From positions 3,162,001 to 3,226,000 of the forward strand of contig NZ_JAFBCQ010000001.1 in assembly GCF_016907815.1 (NCBI RefSeq): a stretch of 64,000 bases of DNA, in the 5' to 3' direction. The notes beneath the pieces are model-generated. The model was given only the letters and a program-made list of their open reading frames with translations. It was not told where the DNA came from and made no database searches. Position 1 is the first letter of the stretch, and the number at the start of each line of letters is the position of its first letter. Positions 37,910 to 47,730 of this stretch are shown one piece after another. A program made the position numbers and the translations under genes. This DNA comes from Microbacterium aurum (GTDB taxonomy: Bacteria > Actinomycetota > Actinomycetes > Actinomycetales > Microbacteriaceae).

Positions 37910-39180
37910 GTCTGCAGCGGCGCGATCTGCACCACGTCGGCGGTGCGGTCTCCGAGACGGATCGCGTCGCCCTCGGCGACCGTCGCCGATCCGCCGGAAG
38001 CGAGCTCGGTCTCGATGCCGCCGCGGATCACCCCGCAGCCGTTGGTGGAGCGGCGATCGATGATCTCCAGACCCCCCGCGACAGGCTGGATGAGCGCGTG
38101 CGTCTTCGACAGCGTGCGAGTGGTGTCGGCGAGGGGAACGGCCTGCGCGCCCGGGTGCGCCGCGACGTCGGGATCGCGGCCGAGCAGGATCGGCGCCGTC
38201 ACGGGGATCGTCTCCCCGGTATCGAGCCTGAGTGCAAGCCCGACCATCCGGCCGCGGCGTCGGGGACCGGGGGCATCGGCGACGGCCACCGCCGGGGCCG
38301 CCGTTGCCACCGCCGGGGCCGGCGTCGCCACGGCCGGAGCGGCGGGCGTCGCCGCGGGCGACGGGGTCGTCGGGTTCACCGGAGCGGATGCCGGTGCCGC
38401 GGCCGCCGCGGGCGCCGGCATCGCCGGGGCTTCGGGAGAGCGCGGCACTCCGACGACGCCCGCGCTGATGCGGCTGCCGGGGCGGTATTCCGGCTGCGCA
38501 ACGGGGTCGCGCGGCGTCGCGAGGGACGGCAGTTCGACGCGCTCGGGGGCCGGCTCCGCCTTGACCGTCTTGCGTGCGACGCGCATGCGCTTCTCGTCAT
38601 ACGGGTTCAGGCCGTGGCGCACGTCGACGAGCCAGACCTTGCCGATACGGTCGTGCCAGCCACGGCCACGCCGCTCGAGGTCGAACGTGGGCGACAGCAG
38701 CACGAGCGCGGGGCCGACTGCTGGAAGGATCCCGGATGCCGCCACGATGACGTACCGCAGGAGCACCGCCCAGACGCCCGGGCGCTCCAGGGTCATCACG
38801 TTGACGCTGCGGACGCCGGAGACCGCCTTGCCGATGGTGATCCCCTTGAGCCCGTGCAGCATCCACTGCACGACGACGTAGACGAGGGACAGCGCAACGG
38901 AGACGGTGGCCATGATGACGGCCAGCACGAAATCGGGATGGTTGACGAACCCGTAGGGCGAGATGGCTCCTGTCGCGAGCTTGAGCAGCAGGGGGATCGC
39001 CCCGAGCCACAGCGGCAGCTGCAGGATCAGCCAGATCGCGATGTCGATCGCGAAGGCGAGCGCGCGCCTGCCGAACGGCGCCGGTACGAGGCCGAGGGCG
39101 GCGGCGTACGCGGGGTCGGGCCGGCCCTGCGCGTCCAGACCGTCGACGACCCGCGTCTCATGCTCGATCTCCCAGATCAT
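37906..39180 (-). CDS. RDD-FHA domain membrane protein
   Basis: The 424-residue protein has an RDD domain (about 30-185, starting FGRRALAFAIDIAIWLI, with three or four membrane helices), a linker, a Pro/Ala/Val-rich stretch (about 265-325), and a C-terminal FHA domain (about 335-415: LLGRDPDVAAHP, LSKTHALI, DRRSTNG). FHA binds phosphothreonine, so kinase control of secretion is plausible; EccC also has an FHA domain. It starts four bases inside the preceding gene and overlaps the linker ORF, so the operon is tightly coupled. Confidence 0.88.
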   Translation of the reverse strand: MIWEIEHETRVVDGLDAQGRPDPAYAAALGLVPAPFGRRALAFAIDIAIWLILQLPLWLGAIPLLLKLATGAISPYGFVNHPDFVLAVIMATVSVALSLVYVVVQWMLHGLKGITIGKAVSGVRSVNVMTLERPGVWAVLLRYVIVAASGILPAVGPALVLLSPTFDLERRGRGWHDRIGKVWLVDVRHGLNPYDEKRMRVARKTVKAEPAPERVELPSLATPRDPVAQPEYRPGSRISAGVVGVPRSPEAPAMPAPAAAAAPASAPVNPTTPSPAATPAAPAVATPAPAVATAAPAVAVADAPGPRRRGRMVGLALRLDTGETIPVTAPILLGRDPDVAAHPGAQAVPLADTTRTLSKTHALIQPVAGGLEIIDRRSTNGCGVIRGGIETELASGGSATVAEGDAIRLGDRTADVVQIAPLQT

Positions 39181-40058
39181 GCCCCGGTGTCTCGCGGTCG
39201 CTCGCCGGGCACGAAGTAGCGGGCCGGCGACAGGCCGGTGCGCACGACCGCATCCCCCGCGGCATCCAGGAACTCGGCCATCGTCGCGACGCTGAGCTGG
39301 CCGGACGGGTCGGCGATGATGACGTTGTCCACGACGGGGAGCAGCGTCGCGGTGCCCTTCGGCCAGGTGGCGAAGGTGACGGTGACGCCGTCGTCGAGCA
39401 CGCGGATCTTCGGGTCGGCGATATGCACGTCGGGGCGCTGCAGCGCGACCGTCTGCGCTTCATACGCGCGAACGCTGAACAGGCGCAGCACGCGCTCGAA
39501 CCGCGGGCGGAGCGACGGGACGCGCTCGCGCCAGTCGAAGGGCGCCCAGGCATCGTCCTGCAGGACGATCGGGTGGGCGCTGACCAGCGGGCCGCCGGCG
39601 TCGTAGAGCTCTTCGGCGAGGTCCAGCGCGCGGGTGAGCGCGGCCTCGTCGTCGGCGCCGACGAGGACGACACGATCCCGCGCGAGGGCGAGGACCACGG
39701 GCGCACCGGACAGCTGACGGCCCGCCAGCCGGGCGGGCTCCAGGAGGATCGCCGCGGCATCCGCTTCGTCGGTGATGACGGTCGCGCCTTCGACGGCGTC
39801 GGGAAGCGCCGTGGCGGCTCCCAGCGCGGCGAGCAGCGCCTCGCGGAACGGCTGCGGCCACGCGTCGGCCTGGCCCTCGGTCACAGCCGTGGCTGCGCCG
39901 TCTCGGCGTTCGTCGAGACCGACGAACAGATCCCCGCCGACGTACTCGACACGCGGGTGCGCCGGTCCCGGCGCCGTCACCGACAGCACACCCAGCTGGC
40001 TCGCGCCGTAGATGTGCGGCACCAGCGCCACCCCGATGCCACCGATCGTGTCGGTCAT
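39177..40058 (-). CDS. unknown 293-residue protein of the type VII operon
   Basis: A soluble alpha/beta protein with GGDLFVGLDERRDGAATAV, VVLALARDRVVLVGADDEAALTRA and IVLQDDAWAPFDW, and a C-terminal half of beta strands. The middle part recalls DUF1444/YtpQ-like proteins, but too weakly to assign. It overlaps both neighbours by four bases (ATGA), so it is made with the RDD-FHA protein and EccC. By position it may be a secretion-system component or chaperone. Confidence 0.65.
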   Translation of the reverse strand: MTDTIGGIGVALVPHIYGASQLGVLSVTAPGPAHPRVEYVGGDLFVGLDERRDGAATAVTEGQADAWPQPFREALLAALGAATALPDAVEGATVITDEADAAAILLEPARLAGRQLSGAPVVLALARDRVVLVGADDEAALTRALDLAEELYDAGGPLVSAHPIVLQDDAWAPFDWRERVPSLRPRFERVLRLFSVRAYEAQTVALQRPDVHIADPKIRVLDDGVTVTFATWPKGTATLLPVVDNVIIADPSGQLSVATMAEFLDAAGDAVVRTGLSPARYFVPGERPRDTGA

Positions 40059-40720
40059 CCGTCCCGCCCCTCGTCTTGCGTTCGCTTCAGATTATCCGGT
40101 CCCGCCGCACCGCCCCCGGCGACCTCGACGGCGTCCGCCCACGACCAGGCGAGGTCCATCGGGGGGAACCGCTTCGGCGCCCGACGCTCCGATACCCAGC
40201 CGATCGGCACGACGTGCAGAGCCATCGCGCGCACCGGCGCCGGGATCGGGTCACCATAGACGACCAGCACCAGCGCCGCGTCCTTCGATCCCCACCAGTC
40301 CGCGCGGCGCGCTCCCGTGCTCACCAGTTCCCGCAGATACGCGCTCCACAGATCCGGGTCCTCGAGGTCAGGAATGATCGGAACGCCGTGCGCGTACTCC
40401 GCCCACGCTCGAATGCTCGACCAGAGTTCGCTGCCCCGTCGCGACAGTTCGCCGTCGACGGGCTGGCCTTCGGTGAGCGGATTCCACATCAGCGGGATGA
40501 TCCACGCATCACCGCGCGCCAGTAACGGCACGCCGTCGAGCAGCCGGCTCCTCGACGGGTCTGCCTGCACGTCCGGATCGACCAGCTGCAGATCAGCCTC
40601 TTCGATGATCCTCCCGCCGGATGCGACCAAGGTGTCCCCGCTGAACGACACGACGGCTCCCTCGAGCACCGCATCCGGGGTGAGGGCTGAGTAACGACGT
40701 GCCCCGGCGTGATGATTCAT
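40055..40720 (-). CDS. unknown 221-residue protein of the type VII operon
   Basis: Not recognised. It begins MNHHAGARRYSALTPDAVLE and contains two Trp-rich stretches, DAWIIPLMWNPLTEG and RRADWWGSKDAALVLVVYG. It ends with AWSWADAVEVAGGG. No signal peptide or membrane helix is seen. The start at 40720 lies 28 bp after the immunity-like gene and it overlaps the next gene by four bases. The SUKH-like or ESX-chaperone idea cannot be supported from sequence alone. Confidence 0.6.
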   Translation of the reverse strand: MNHHAGARRYSALTPDAVLEGAVVSFSGDTLVASGGRIIEEADLQLVDPDVQADPSRSRLLDGVPLLARGDAWIIPLMWNPLTEGQPVDGELSRRGSELWSSIRAWAEYAHGVPIIPDLEDPDLWSAYLRELVSTGARRADWWGSKDAALVLVVYGDPIPAPVRAMALHVVPIGWVSERRAPKRFPPMDLAWSWADAVEVAGGGAAGPDNLKRTQDEGRDG

Positions 40721-40748
40721 CAGCTTGGCCGAGCCTCGCGTCGCTTTC

Positions 40749-41066
40749 TCATCGCCAGTTGTAGGTGAACGTCCAGTAGAGGGCTTCGAGCGCTGCCGCC
40801 GATAGCTCCGGATGACGCTCTGCCATGACGGCCTGCGCCTCGCGCCCGCCCTCCGAGAGCGACCGCGTCGTCCAGTCCACGGGCACGGCGAGGCACTCAG
40901 CAACGAGCGCCTTCACCGTCGCCAACAGGTCAGGACGGCCCACGGCGCCCGCCAGCGTCGCGACGGCATCCTCATCGGTGCGCGGGAAGGAGGACCTGCC
41001 CTTGCCCAGATAGGCGATGACCGCCTCGCTCAGTCCTTCATCCACCACAGCGTCTCCCTCGCTCAT
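40749..41066 (-). CDS. probable immunity protein of the broken effector
   Basis: The 105-residue acidic helical protein starts with ATGA overlap at the end of the effector C-terminal fragment. It contains EAVIAYLGKGRSSFPRTDED, reminiscent of small immunity-type proteins encoded behind polymorphic toxins. If its cognate toxin is truncated, the gene would be an orphan immunity gene protecting against siblings. No family can be named with confidence. Confidence 0.6.
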   Translation of the reverse strand: MSEGDAVVDEGLSEAVIAYLGKGRSSFPRTDEDAVATLAGAVGRPDLLATVKALVAECLAVPVDWTTRSLSEGGREAQAVMAERHPELSAAALEALYWTFTYNWR

Positions 41067-41691
41067 TCCGGCCAGATCACAGACTCAGCCAGAGTGTCCG
41101 GATCCACCCGGATCACCCGGGTGACGTCGTCGTTCGCCTTCAGCCTGTCCAGCTCCCTCCACCAGACGGCATCCGGTCGCAGATTGTCGCCCAATACTGC
41201 GCGCACCTCGCCCGAAGCGCCAGCCGCGTAGGCCTCCGACGCACGGGTCCAGGTGTCGACGACAGCCGGGTTGTCGGCATCCCACTCCGGCATCTCGATC
41301 CCACGCGAATCGATTGGTGAGCATCGCGACGAGCGCGATCATGGTGGTCGTCACATCGACGATGACCTTGATCTTCAGCGCGAGCACCGGGCCGGCGGCG
41401 ACCTCGATCCCCGCCGGCACCGGGCCGAGCAGGTCGAGCAGCTTCTGCAGGTTCTGCGAGCGGTTCGTGTTCCAGGCGCTCACATACGCGGGCCCCGGCC
41501 TGCCCCTGCAGCGCCGCCGCGAGGTCGCCGTTGACCTTGCGATCCATGGCCTGCAGCTTGCCCTCGAGGTCGTCGCGGAACGTTCCGACCATGTGCCCGC
41601 CGCGGCGCAGCTCGTCCTCGTCGATGTCGGGCCACTCGAATCCGAGTTTCTCCATCACCCAGATGAGTTCATTCGGCAGCATCATTCCCAC
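41063..41691 (-). pseudogene. type VII effector (polymorphic toxin) with frameshift and internal deletion
   Basis: Three coding pieces lie in sequence. The first (41691 to about 41493) encodes MMLPNELIWVMEKLGFEW and a helical delivery domain to LAAALQGQAG. The second, reached by removing one G from a run of four near 41486, gives AYVSAWNTNRSQNLQKLLDL and a hydrophobic helix TTTMIALVAMLTN. The third (about 41310-41063) gives PEWDADNPAVVDTWTRASEA to VIWPE, a toxin-like C-terminus. The linker and most of a toxin are missing between pieces two and three. GTG 41691 follows GGAGG and promoter element copy 3. Confidence 0.75.
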
Positions 41692-41740
41692 GGTGCCACC
41701 TCCCTGCGAAGACCCTACTCGACCGCGGCGGAGGCCCTCG

Positions 41741-41758
41741 ATGGGGAGAACTCCCCAT
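41741..41758 (-). promoter_or_regulatory. type VII locus promoter element, copy 3 (effector and main operon)
   Basis: Minus strand ATGGGGAGTTCTCCCCAT, a perfect palindrome, 23 bases upstream of -10 TAGGGT (41712-41717). It would drive the effector, immunity, unknown genes, RDD-FHA and eccC. Confidence 0.75.
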
Positions 41759-41773
41759 CGCGCGGTCCCGGCG

Positions 41774-42265
41774 TCAGCCGGCTGCCGCCTCGCGGGTCAG
41801 GAGCGCGCGCTTGACCTCGAGCCCCCACGCGAACCCACCCAGCGACCCACCGGTGCGCAGCACCCGGTGGCACGGCACGAACAGGGCGGGGGCGTTGCGG
41901 GCGCAGATGGATGCGGCGGCCCGCACGGCGGCGGGGCTTCCCAGGGCGGCGGCGAACTCCGCATAGGTGAGCGGTGCGCCCGGCGCGATTGTGCGCAGCG
42001 CCGCCCACCCGGCGCGCTGCAGCGCCGTGCCGGTCTGCACCACCTCGACATCGTCGATGGCCGCCAGATCGCCGTCGTAGTACGCCCGCGCGGCGGCCGC
42101 GGCATCCGCCTGGCCCTCGCGCGCCTCGGCGGGCGGTGACGCGAGCCGGGCGAGGATCGCGGCGGGGTCGGCGGTCCACCCGCTCGCCAGCACGCGCTGC
42201 CGGTCATCGGCGAGGATCGTGAAGGCGCCGTCGGGCGTGTCGATGGTCTGGATCGTGGCGGTCAT
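41774..42265 (-). CDS. ogt: methylated-DNA--[protein]-cysteine S-methyltransferase
   Basis: The 163-residue suicide repair protein removes alkyl groups from O6-alkylguanine. The acceptor Cys132 lies in [11 protein letters not shown], and the helix-turn-helix region [18 protein letters not shown] is normal. It overlaps the AdaA-AlkA gene by four bases, so direct reversal and base excision of alkylation damage are made together. The start at 42265 follows GGGAGA. Confidence 0.94.
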   Translation of the reverse strand: MTATIQTIDTPDGAFTILADDRQRVLASGWTADPAAILARLASPPAEAREGQADAAAAARAYYDGDLAAIDDVEVVQTGTALQRAGWAALRTIAPGAPLTYAEFAAALGSPAAVRAAASICARNAPALFVPCHRVLRTGGSLGGFAWGLEVKRALLTREAAAG

Positions 42266-43761
42266 GTCGTCTCCCGGCGTTGCGGTTTCAGGGTGGGTGT
42301 GCTCGCGCGCCAGAGGTGCGCGGTCAGGTAGCTGCGCCACGGCGCGGTGCGTGCGGCCCACTCCGCGAAGCCGCGCGGGTCGGCGGGGATGCCCGCCGCT
42401 GCGGCACCGGCGCGGACGGCGACATCGCCGGGCAGGGTGGTGTCGGGGTCGCCGAGCACCCGCATCCGCACGTAATCCGCCGTCCACGGCCCGATGCCGG
42501 GCATCGCCAGCAGCGCCGCCCGCTGGGACGGGCCGTCGTCCCCGCTCGTGAGCGTCAGCGTCCCGTCGGCGAGCGCCGCAGCGGCGCCGGTGACGGCGCG
42601 GATGCGGGCGGCAGGCCCGCGCAGCACCTCGGCACCGCGCTCCGCGATCGCCGCCATCGTGGGGAACAGCCGGTCGAGCCCGTCGTGGCCCTCGATCCGC
42701 TCCCCCAGCGCGTCGGTCAGCGCCGTCAGCGCCGTCGTCGCGGCCGCGACGGTGATCTGCTGGCCGATCATCGCGCGGATGAGCATCTCGTGCGGGTCGG
42801 CGGCGCCGGGCACGCGGATGCCGGGTACGCGCGCCACGAGCGGCGCGATCTCGGCGTGGGTCGACAGCGCGGCATCCACCGCGATCGGGTCGGCGTCGAG
42901 ATCGAACAGGCGGCGGGCGCGGGCGACGAGCACCGGCAGGTCGCGGAGGTGCGCCAGGCGGGCGCGCAGCCGGACGCGCCCGGCTGCGTCGACGCGCAGT
43001 TCGAACCACGCCGGCCCACCGGGCAGGCGCAGGGTGCGGGCGAAGCCGTCGGCCGTGGTCTTCTCCGCGCCCGCGACGGTGCGGGCCGCCATCCAGGCGA
43101 AGAGCCCCCGGGCGTCGAGGGGACCGCGGTGCGGCAGCACCAGATCGATCGCGCCGAGCGCGGCCGCACCGGCCCCGGCGCTCGCCGCCGAGGGGCGTCG
43201 CGCGCGCAGCGCGAGCGGGGTCATGCCGAACACCTCGCGGATGGTGTCGTTGAACTGGCGGACGCTCGCGAATCCCGCCGAGAAGGCGACGTCGGCGGCT
43301 GGCAGATCCGTCGCCACGAGCAGCATCCGCGCGGTGTGAGCGCGCTGGGCACGGGCGAGGGCGAGGGGACCCGCACCGAGCTCGGCCGTCAGCAGCCGGG
43401 TGAGGTGGCGCGACGAGTAGCCGAGCCGGGTGGCAAGGCCGGGCACGCCCTCGCGTTCGACCACCCCGTCGGCGATGAGCCGCATCGCCCGGCCGGCGAC
43501 GTCACCGCGGAGGTTCCACTCCGGTGACCCCGGCGCCGCCTCGGGCAGGCACCGCTTGCACGCGCGGTAACCCGCCTCATGCGCAGCCGCCGAGGTCGGG
43601 TAGAACGTGACGTTCGCGGGTTTCGGGGTGCGCGCGGGGCAGCTCGGCCGGCAGTAGATGCCGGTCGAGCGCACCGCCGTGACGAACTGGCCGTCGAACC
43701 GCGCGTCGCGCGCGTCGATCGCGCGGTAGCGCTCGTCGAAGGTCATCGCGGCGGTGGACAT
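42262..43761 (-). CDS. alkA: AdaA-AlkA fusion: methylphosphotriester-sensing regulator and 3-methyladenine glycosylase
   Basis: The 499-residue protein joins an Ada N-terminal zinc domain (Cys37, Cys41, Cys68, Cys71; Cys37 is the methyl acceptor), an AraC-type DNA-binding region (about 85-185) and an AlkA glycosylase (about 200-495) with the helix-hairpin-helix [15 protein letters not shown] and catalytic Asp in [10 protein letters not shown]. Methylation of Cys37 should turn it into an activator of its own operon with ogt. The start at 43761 has GGAGG too close; Met6 is an alternative. Confidence 0.93.
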   Translation of the reverse strand: MSTAAMTFDERYRAIDARDARFDGQFVTAVRSTGIYCRPSCPARTPKPANVTFYPTSAAAHEAGYRACKRCLPEAAPGSPEWNLRGDVAGRAMRLIADGVVEREGVPGLATRLGYSSRHLTRLLTAELGAGPLALARAQRAHTARMLLVATDLPAADVAFSAGFASVRQFNDTIREVFGMTPLALRARRPSAASAGAGAAALGAIDLVLPHRGPLDARGLFAWMAARTVAGAEKTTADGFARTLRLPGGPAWFELRVDAAGRVRLRARLAHLRDLPVLVARARRLFDLDADPIAVDAALSTHAEIAPLVARVPGIRVPGAADPHEMLIRAMIGQQITVAAATTALTALTDALGERIEGHDGLDRLFPTMAAIAERGAEVLRGPAARIRAVTGAAAALADGTLTLTSGDDGPSQRAALLAMPGIGPWTADYVRMRVLGDPDTTLPGDVAVRAGAAAAGIPADPRGFAEWAARTAPWRSYLTAHLWRASTPTLKPQRRETT

Positions 43762-43839
43762 GCCTCCAGCCTGCCACCCGCCGCGACCTGGCGCTCGCGG
43801 TTTTCGGACACGACGGTGACGCGTCCGAGAAGCGCCGCG

Positions 43840-45444
43840 TCAGTGGAAGAAGTGACGCTCGCCGGTGAAGAACATCGTGACGCCCGCCGCGCGCGCGGCG
43901 TCGATGACCTCCTGGTCGCGCACCGATCCACCGGGCTGCACGATGGTGCGGATGCCGGCGTCGATGAGCACCTGCGGGCCGTCCGCGAACGGAAAGAACG
44001 CGTCGGATGCTGCGACGGACCCGGCGGCACGGTCCCCCGCACGCTCGACGGCCAGACGGCACGAGTCGACGCGGTTGACCTGGCCCATGCCGATGCCGAC
44101 GGTCGCCGACCCCTGCGCGAGGACGATCGCGTTGCTCTTGACGGCACGGCAGGCCTTCCACGCGAACGCGAGGTTCGACTTCGCGTCGTCGGCGGGCATC
44201 TCACCGGTGACGAGCTCCCACCCGTCGACGAGCGACACGATCTCAGCCGGGAAACGATCGGCATCCTGCAGCAGCAGCCCGCCCGACAGCAGCCGCACAT
44301 CCATGGGCTCCTGGCGCCAGTCGGCGGGCAGGCGCAGCACGCGCAGATTCTTCTTGAGCTTGAAGACCTCCAGCGCCTCGGGCTCGAAGTCGGGGGCGAC
44401 GATGACCTCGGTGAAGATGTCGCGGAGATTCTCGGCCATCTTCAGCGTGACGGTGCGGTTGGCGGCGATGACGCCACCGAACGCCGACACCGGGTCGCAC
44501 TCGTGCGCACGCAGGTGGGCCGAGGCGATCGGGTCGAGCGCGTTCGGAGCGGCGATCGCGATGCCGCACGGGTTCGCGTGCTTGATGATCGCGACGGCCG
44601 GCTTGACCATGTCGAAAGCCGCCCGCAGCGCGGCATCGGCGTCGACGTAGTTGTTGTACGACATCTCCTTGCCCTGCAGCTGCTCGGCCTGCGCGATGCC
44701 GTGACCGCCGACGCGGGTGTAGATGGCGGCGCGCTGGTGCGAGTTCTCGCCGTAGCGCAGCGTCGAGAGGCGTTCGGCGCGGATCGTCAGGTGCTGCGGC
44801 AGATCCTCGCCCGCGAGCGTCTGCTCGGCGAACCACGTGGCCACGGCGCGGTCGTATTCGGCGGTGTGCGCGAAGGCGCGCGCGGCGAGGTCGCGGCGCT
44901 GCGCGAGCGACGTGCCGCCCTGGCCCACGGCCTCGATGATCGCGGGGTACGACGAGGGCGAGACCACGATGGCGACGTTGGCGAAGTTCTTCGCCGATGC
45001 CCGAACCATCGCGGGACCGCCGATGTCGATCTGCTCGACGACGGCGTCGCCGGTCGCGCCCGAGGCGACGGTCTCCACGAACGGGTACAGGTTCACCACG
45101 ACGAGCTGGAACGGCTCGATGCCGAGGTCGGCCAGCTGGGTCTCGTGGTCCTCCAGTCGGAGGTCCGCGAGCAGCCCCGCGTGCACGCTCGGGTGCAGCG
45201 TCTTCACGCGGCCGCCGAGCGATTCGGGGAAGCCGGTGATCTCGGAGACGTCCGAGACGGCGATGCCGGCCTCGCGCAGCAGCGCCGCGGAGCCGCCCGT
45301 CGAGACGATCTCCACATCCGCGGCCTGCAGCGCCTGCGCCAGGGGCAGCAGGTCGGTCTTGTCGCTGACCGAGACGAGTGCGCGGCGGACGGGCACGACG
45401 TCGCGGGGACGGTAGAGGGCGGGATCGACGGCGGGACCGGCCAT
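43840..45444 (-). CDS. purH: bifunctional AICAR transformylase/IMP cyclohydrolase
   Basis: The 534-residue enzyme performs the last two steps of IMP synthesis. An N-terminal MGS-like cyclohydrolase domain ([38 protein letters not shown]) is followed by the transformylase with [24 protein letters not shown] and DAFFPFADG. Residues before MAGPAV in the same frame are not needed. It follows purN by 26 bp. As a 10-formyl-THF user it is a metabolic partner of glyA-folD. Confidence 0.96.
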   Translation of the reverse strand: MAGPAVDPALYRPRDVVPVRRALVSVSDKTDLLPLAQALQAADVEIVSTGGSAALLREAGIAVSDVSEITGFPESLGGRVKTLHPSVHAGLLADLRLEDHETQLADLGIEPFQLVVVNLYPFVETVASGATGDAVVEQIDIGGPAMVRASAKNFANVAIVVSPSSYPAIIEAVGQGGTSLAQRRDLAARAFAHTAEYDRAVATWFAEQTLAGEDLPQHLTIRAERLSTLRYGENSHQRAAIYTRVGGHGIAQAEQLQGKEMSYNNYVDADAALRAAFDMVKPAVAIIKHANPCGIAIAAPNALDPIASAHLRAHECDPVSAFGGVIAANRTVTLKMAENLRDIFTEVIVAPDFEPEALEVFKLKKNLRVLRLPADWRQEPMDVRLLSGGLLLQDADRFPAEIVSLVDGWELVTGEMPADDAKSNLAFAWKACRAVKSNAIVLAQGSATVGIGMGQVNRVDSCRLAVERAGDRAAGSVAASDAFFPFADGPQVLIDAGIRTIVQPGGSVRDQEVIDAARAAGVTMFFTGERHFFH

Positions 45445-45470
45445 GCGGGACTCCAGGTTCGGGTTGGGGT

Positions 45471-46064
45471 TCAGTGAGGTTCGGGAGCGGGTAGCGCGAG
45501 GTCGCCCGCCGCAATGGCGCGGACCACCTCGATGAGCAGGCGCCGCTCGACGGGCTTGATGCGCTCGTGCAGGGTGTGCTCGGTGTCGCCGGGCAGCACC
45601 GGCACGCGCTGCTGCGCCAGGATCGGGCCGGAGTCCACACCGTTGTCCACCACGATGACGCTCGCGCCGGTCTCGGCGACGCCGGCGGCCAGCGCGTCGC
45701 GGACGCCGTGCGCTCCGGGGAATTCCGGCAGGTACGCGGGATGGGTGTTGATCAGGTGGGGCGCCCAGGCGTCGACGACGGATGCCGGCAGCAGCCGCAT
45801 CAGGCCGCTCAGCACGACCAGGTCCGGACTCCACACCTCGAGCTGGGCCTGCAGTTCGCGGCCCCACTCCTCGCGGGTCTCGAACTCGCGGAACGGAACG
45901 AGGAAGGTGGGGATGCCGAAGGCCTCCGCGTGGGCGAAGCCGTCGGCCTGCCGGTCGGCGCCGACGACGACGACCCGTGCGGGGAATCCGGGGTCGGCGG
46001 CCGCCTCGAGAAGGGCCCGGAGATTGGAGCCGGTGCCCGAGATGAGAACGGCGACCCTCAGCAC
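45471..46064 (-). CDS. purN: phosphoribosylglycinamide formyltransferase
   Basis: The 197-residue enzyme transfers formyl from 10-formyl-THF to GAR. Features: [36 protein letters not shown] with the catalytic His, and [18 protein letters not shown] with the catalytic Asp. It lies between perM and purH, all on the minus strand with short gaps. Confidence 0.96.
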   Translation of the reverse strand: MLRVAVLISGTGSNLRALLEAAADPGFPARVVVVGADRQADGFAHAEAFGIPTFLVPFREFETREEWGRELQAQLEVWSPDLVVLSGLMRLLPASVVDAWAPHLINTHPAYLPEFPGAHGVRDALAAGVAETGASVIVVDNGVDSGPILAQQRVPVLPGDTEHTLHERIKPVERRLLIEVVRAIAAGDLALPAPEPH

Positions 46065-46068
46065 CCGG

Positions 46069-47652
46069 TCAGTCTACCGGCGGGCGCGGACCGCGCTGCG
46101 GCCCGCCGTCGTCGCCCGGGTCGGCGGTGTCCGGGTCTCCGGCGTCCGGACGCGCGCCGTCCGGACGCGCGTCGTCCGGACGCGCGTCGTCGAGAAAAGC
46201 GGGATCCAGGAGGGCGAAGGGCTCGGTCTCCTCATCCGATGCCGACGTTGTCGACATCGGCGCCGACGTCTGCGCCGCTGCCGCTGCCGCTGCCGCTGCC
46301 GCTGCCGGCGCGACCGTGGCATCCGCTCGCGCCGTCGCACCGGCTGTGGCCGTGACAACCGCGGTGACGAACAGCGCGTCGGCGAATGCCGCGGCATCCG
46401 TCACGGCCTCGTCGTCCTCGGCGGACCGGGTCTGCGCGCGGACACCCGCGGAGGCATCGGTGCGGGCGGGGCCGAACAGCGCGATCGCGGCACCGACCGC
46501 CAGCTCGAGGGCGACGGCGAAGGCGAACGGGCCGGCATCCGGGCCCGTCTCGGTGAGCCGGCCGGGCCCGATCGAACCCGACGCGCACGCCGCGAGCAGC
46601 GCCGCGGCCACGCCGCCCAGCACCGCCAGCGCCGCAAGCACGGTCAGCCGTGGGGCGGCACCCTCCCCCTGCTCGGGGGCCAGGCGCGCTCGCGCGACCG
46701 CGCCCGCGACGAACCCGACCGCGACGATCGCCAGCGCGAGCAGCAGCAGCCAGGACGAGGGCGATTCCGGGATGAGGCCCAGCGCGGGAACGCCGGGGAC
46801 GAGGCCGAGGCTCGTTCCCGCCGGCGCCACCGTCGTGCCGGTGCCGACCGCGAAGCCCGGCCCTGCGGCGAACGCCGCTCCCCACACGACGAGCGTCGGC
46901 AGGTAGGCGAGCTGTCCGAGCGCGATGATCGTGGCGCCGGTCGCGTCGACGTGCGCGGCTTCGAAGAGGGCCACCACCTCGCCCCCGCGGGTGATCGTCG
47001 CGACGGCGACCAGGAGCGCGCCCACGCCGACGAGCCCGGCTACGGCGATGCCGAGCGCGCGGGCGGATGCCGCGGGCACCGCCGTCCACCGCGGGTGCGC
47101 GTCCAGCCGGTCGCGCAGATCGTCGATGAGGCCGTCGTCGCCGTGGCGCCACGCGCCGACGAGCGCACCGCTCAGCGCCGGCAGGGCGAACACGAGCGTC
47201 GGCAGCAGCAGCGACTGCCAGCCGTAGACGGCGGCGACGGGGTTGCCCGCCGTCGCCCACATGCCGGCGGCGAGCGCCGCGAAGGTCACCGTCCCCGCGC
47301 CCACGCCGACCAGCCACGCGCCGGCCCGGGCCGCGCGCGCGCCCGACCGTGCCGCGAAGACGGCGGTGAACACGGCGAAGGCGAGGGGCGCCAGCGACAC
47401 GACGAACCGGGCGCCGTCCACCGGGATGCCGGTGGCGATCAGGTAGTCGTCCCCGAGGGTGATGTGCAGCGGGACGAGGTGCCCGAGCTGCCACACACGC
47501 ACCGCGGCCGGCCACAGCGCACCCCAGTCGGCGGTGCCGCCGAGGCCGAGCACCCAGAAGAGGGTCAGCGGTGCGAGCGCCGCGGCGACGCCGACGGCCG
47601 CCGCGATCACAGCGTCGATGGCGGCCAGGACGGCGACGAGAAGGCGGTTCAT
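46069..47652 (-). CDS. perM: DUF6350/PerM-like integral membrane protein
   Basis: The 527-residue protein has about 9-11 membrane helices up to residue 400, then a disordered acidic tail with an Ala run and five ARPDD-like repeats (15-bp units at about 46145-46200). Position directly upstream of purN-purH is the same as for perM (Rv0955) in M. tuberculosis, where it supports cell division and stress survival. The assignment rests on size, topology and this gene order. A divergent purine permease lies upstream. Confidence 0.8.
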   Translation of the reverse strand: MNRLLVAVLAAIDAVIAAAVGVAAALAPLTLFWVLGLGGTADWGALWPAAVRVWQLGHLVPLHITLGDDYLIATGIPVDGARFVVSLAPLAFAVFTAVFAARSGARAARAGAWLVGVGAGTVTFAALAAGMWATAGNPVAAVYGWQSLLLPTLVFALPALSGALVGAWRHGDDGLIDDLRDRLDAHPRWTAVPAASARALGIAVAGLVGVGALLVAVATITRGGEVVALFEAAHVDATGATIIALGQLAYLPTLVVWGAAFAAGPGFAVGTGTTVAPAGTSLGLVPGVPALGLIPESPSSWLLLLALAIVAVGFVAGAVARARLAPEQGEGAAPRLTVLAALAVLGGVAAALLAACASGSIGPGRLTETGPDAGPFAFAVALELAVGAAIALFGPARTDASAGVRAQTRSAEDDEAVTDAAAFADALFVTAVVTATAGATARADATVAPAAAAAAAAAAAQTSAPMSTTSASDEETEPFALLDPAFLDDARPDDARPDGARPDAGDPDTADPGDDGGPQRGPRPPVD

Positions 47653-47730
47653 GCGGCTTCGACCCTAACCTCCGTCGGTGCCGGTCGTCGGTGGCCCCGC
47701 CGACCCAGTACGTTTTTCGCAGGAGGATCA

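Noticed and set aside
46145..46200. 15-bp tandem repeats as a regulatory or CRISPR element
   Set aside because: They encode an ARPDD repeat in the disordered tail of the PerM-like protein.
47653..47730. Purine riboswitch before the AzgA-like permease
   Set aside because: The spacer is only 78 bp and shows no paired stems or conserved loop bases of that class.
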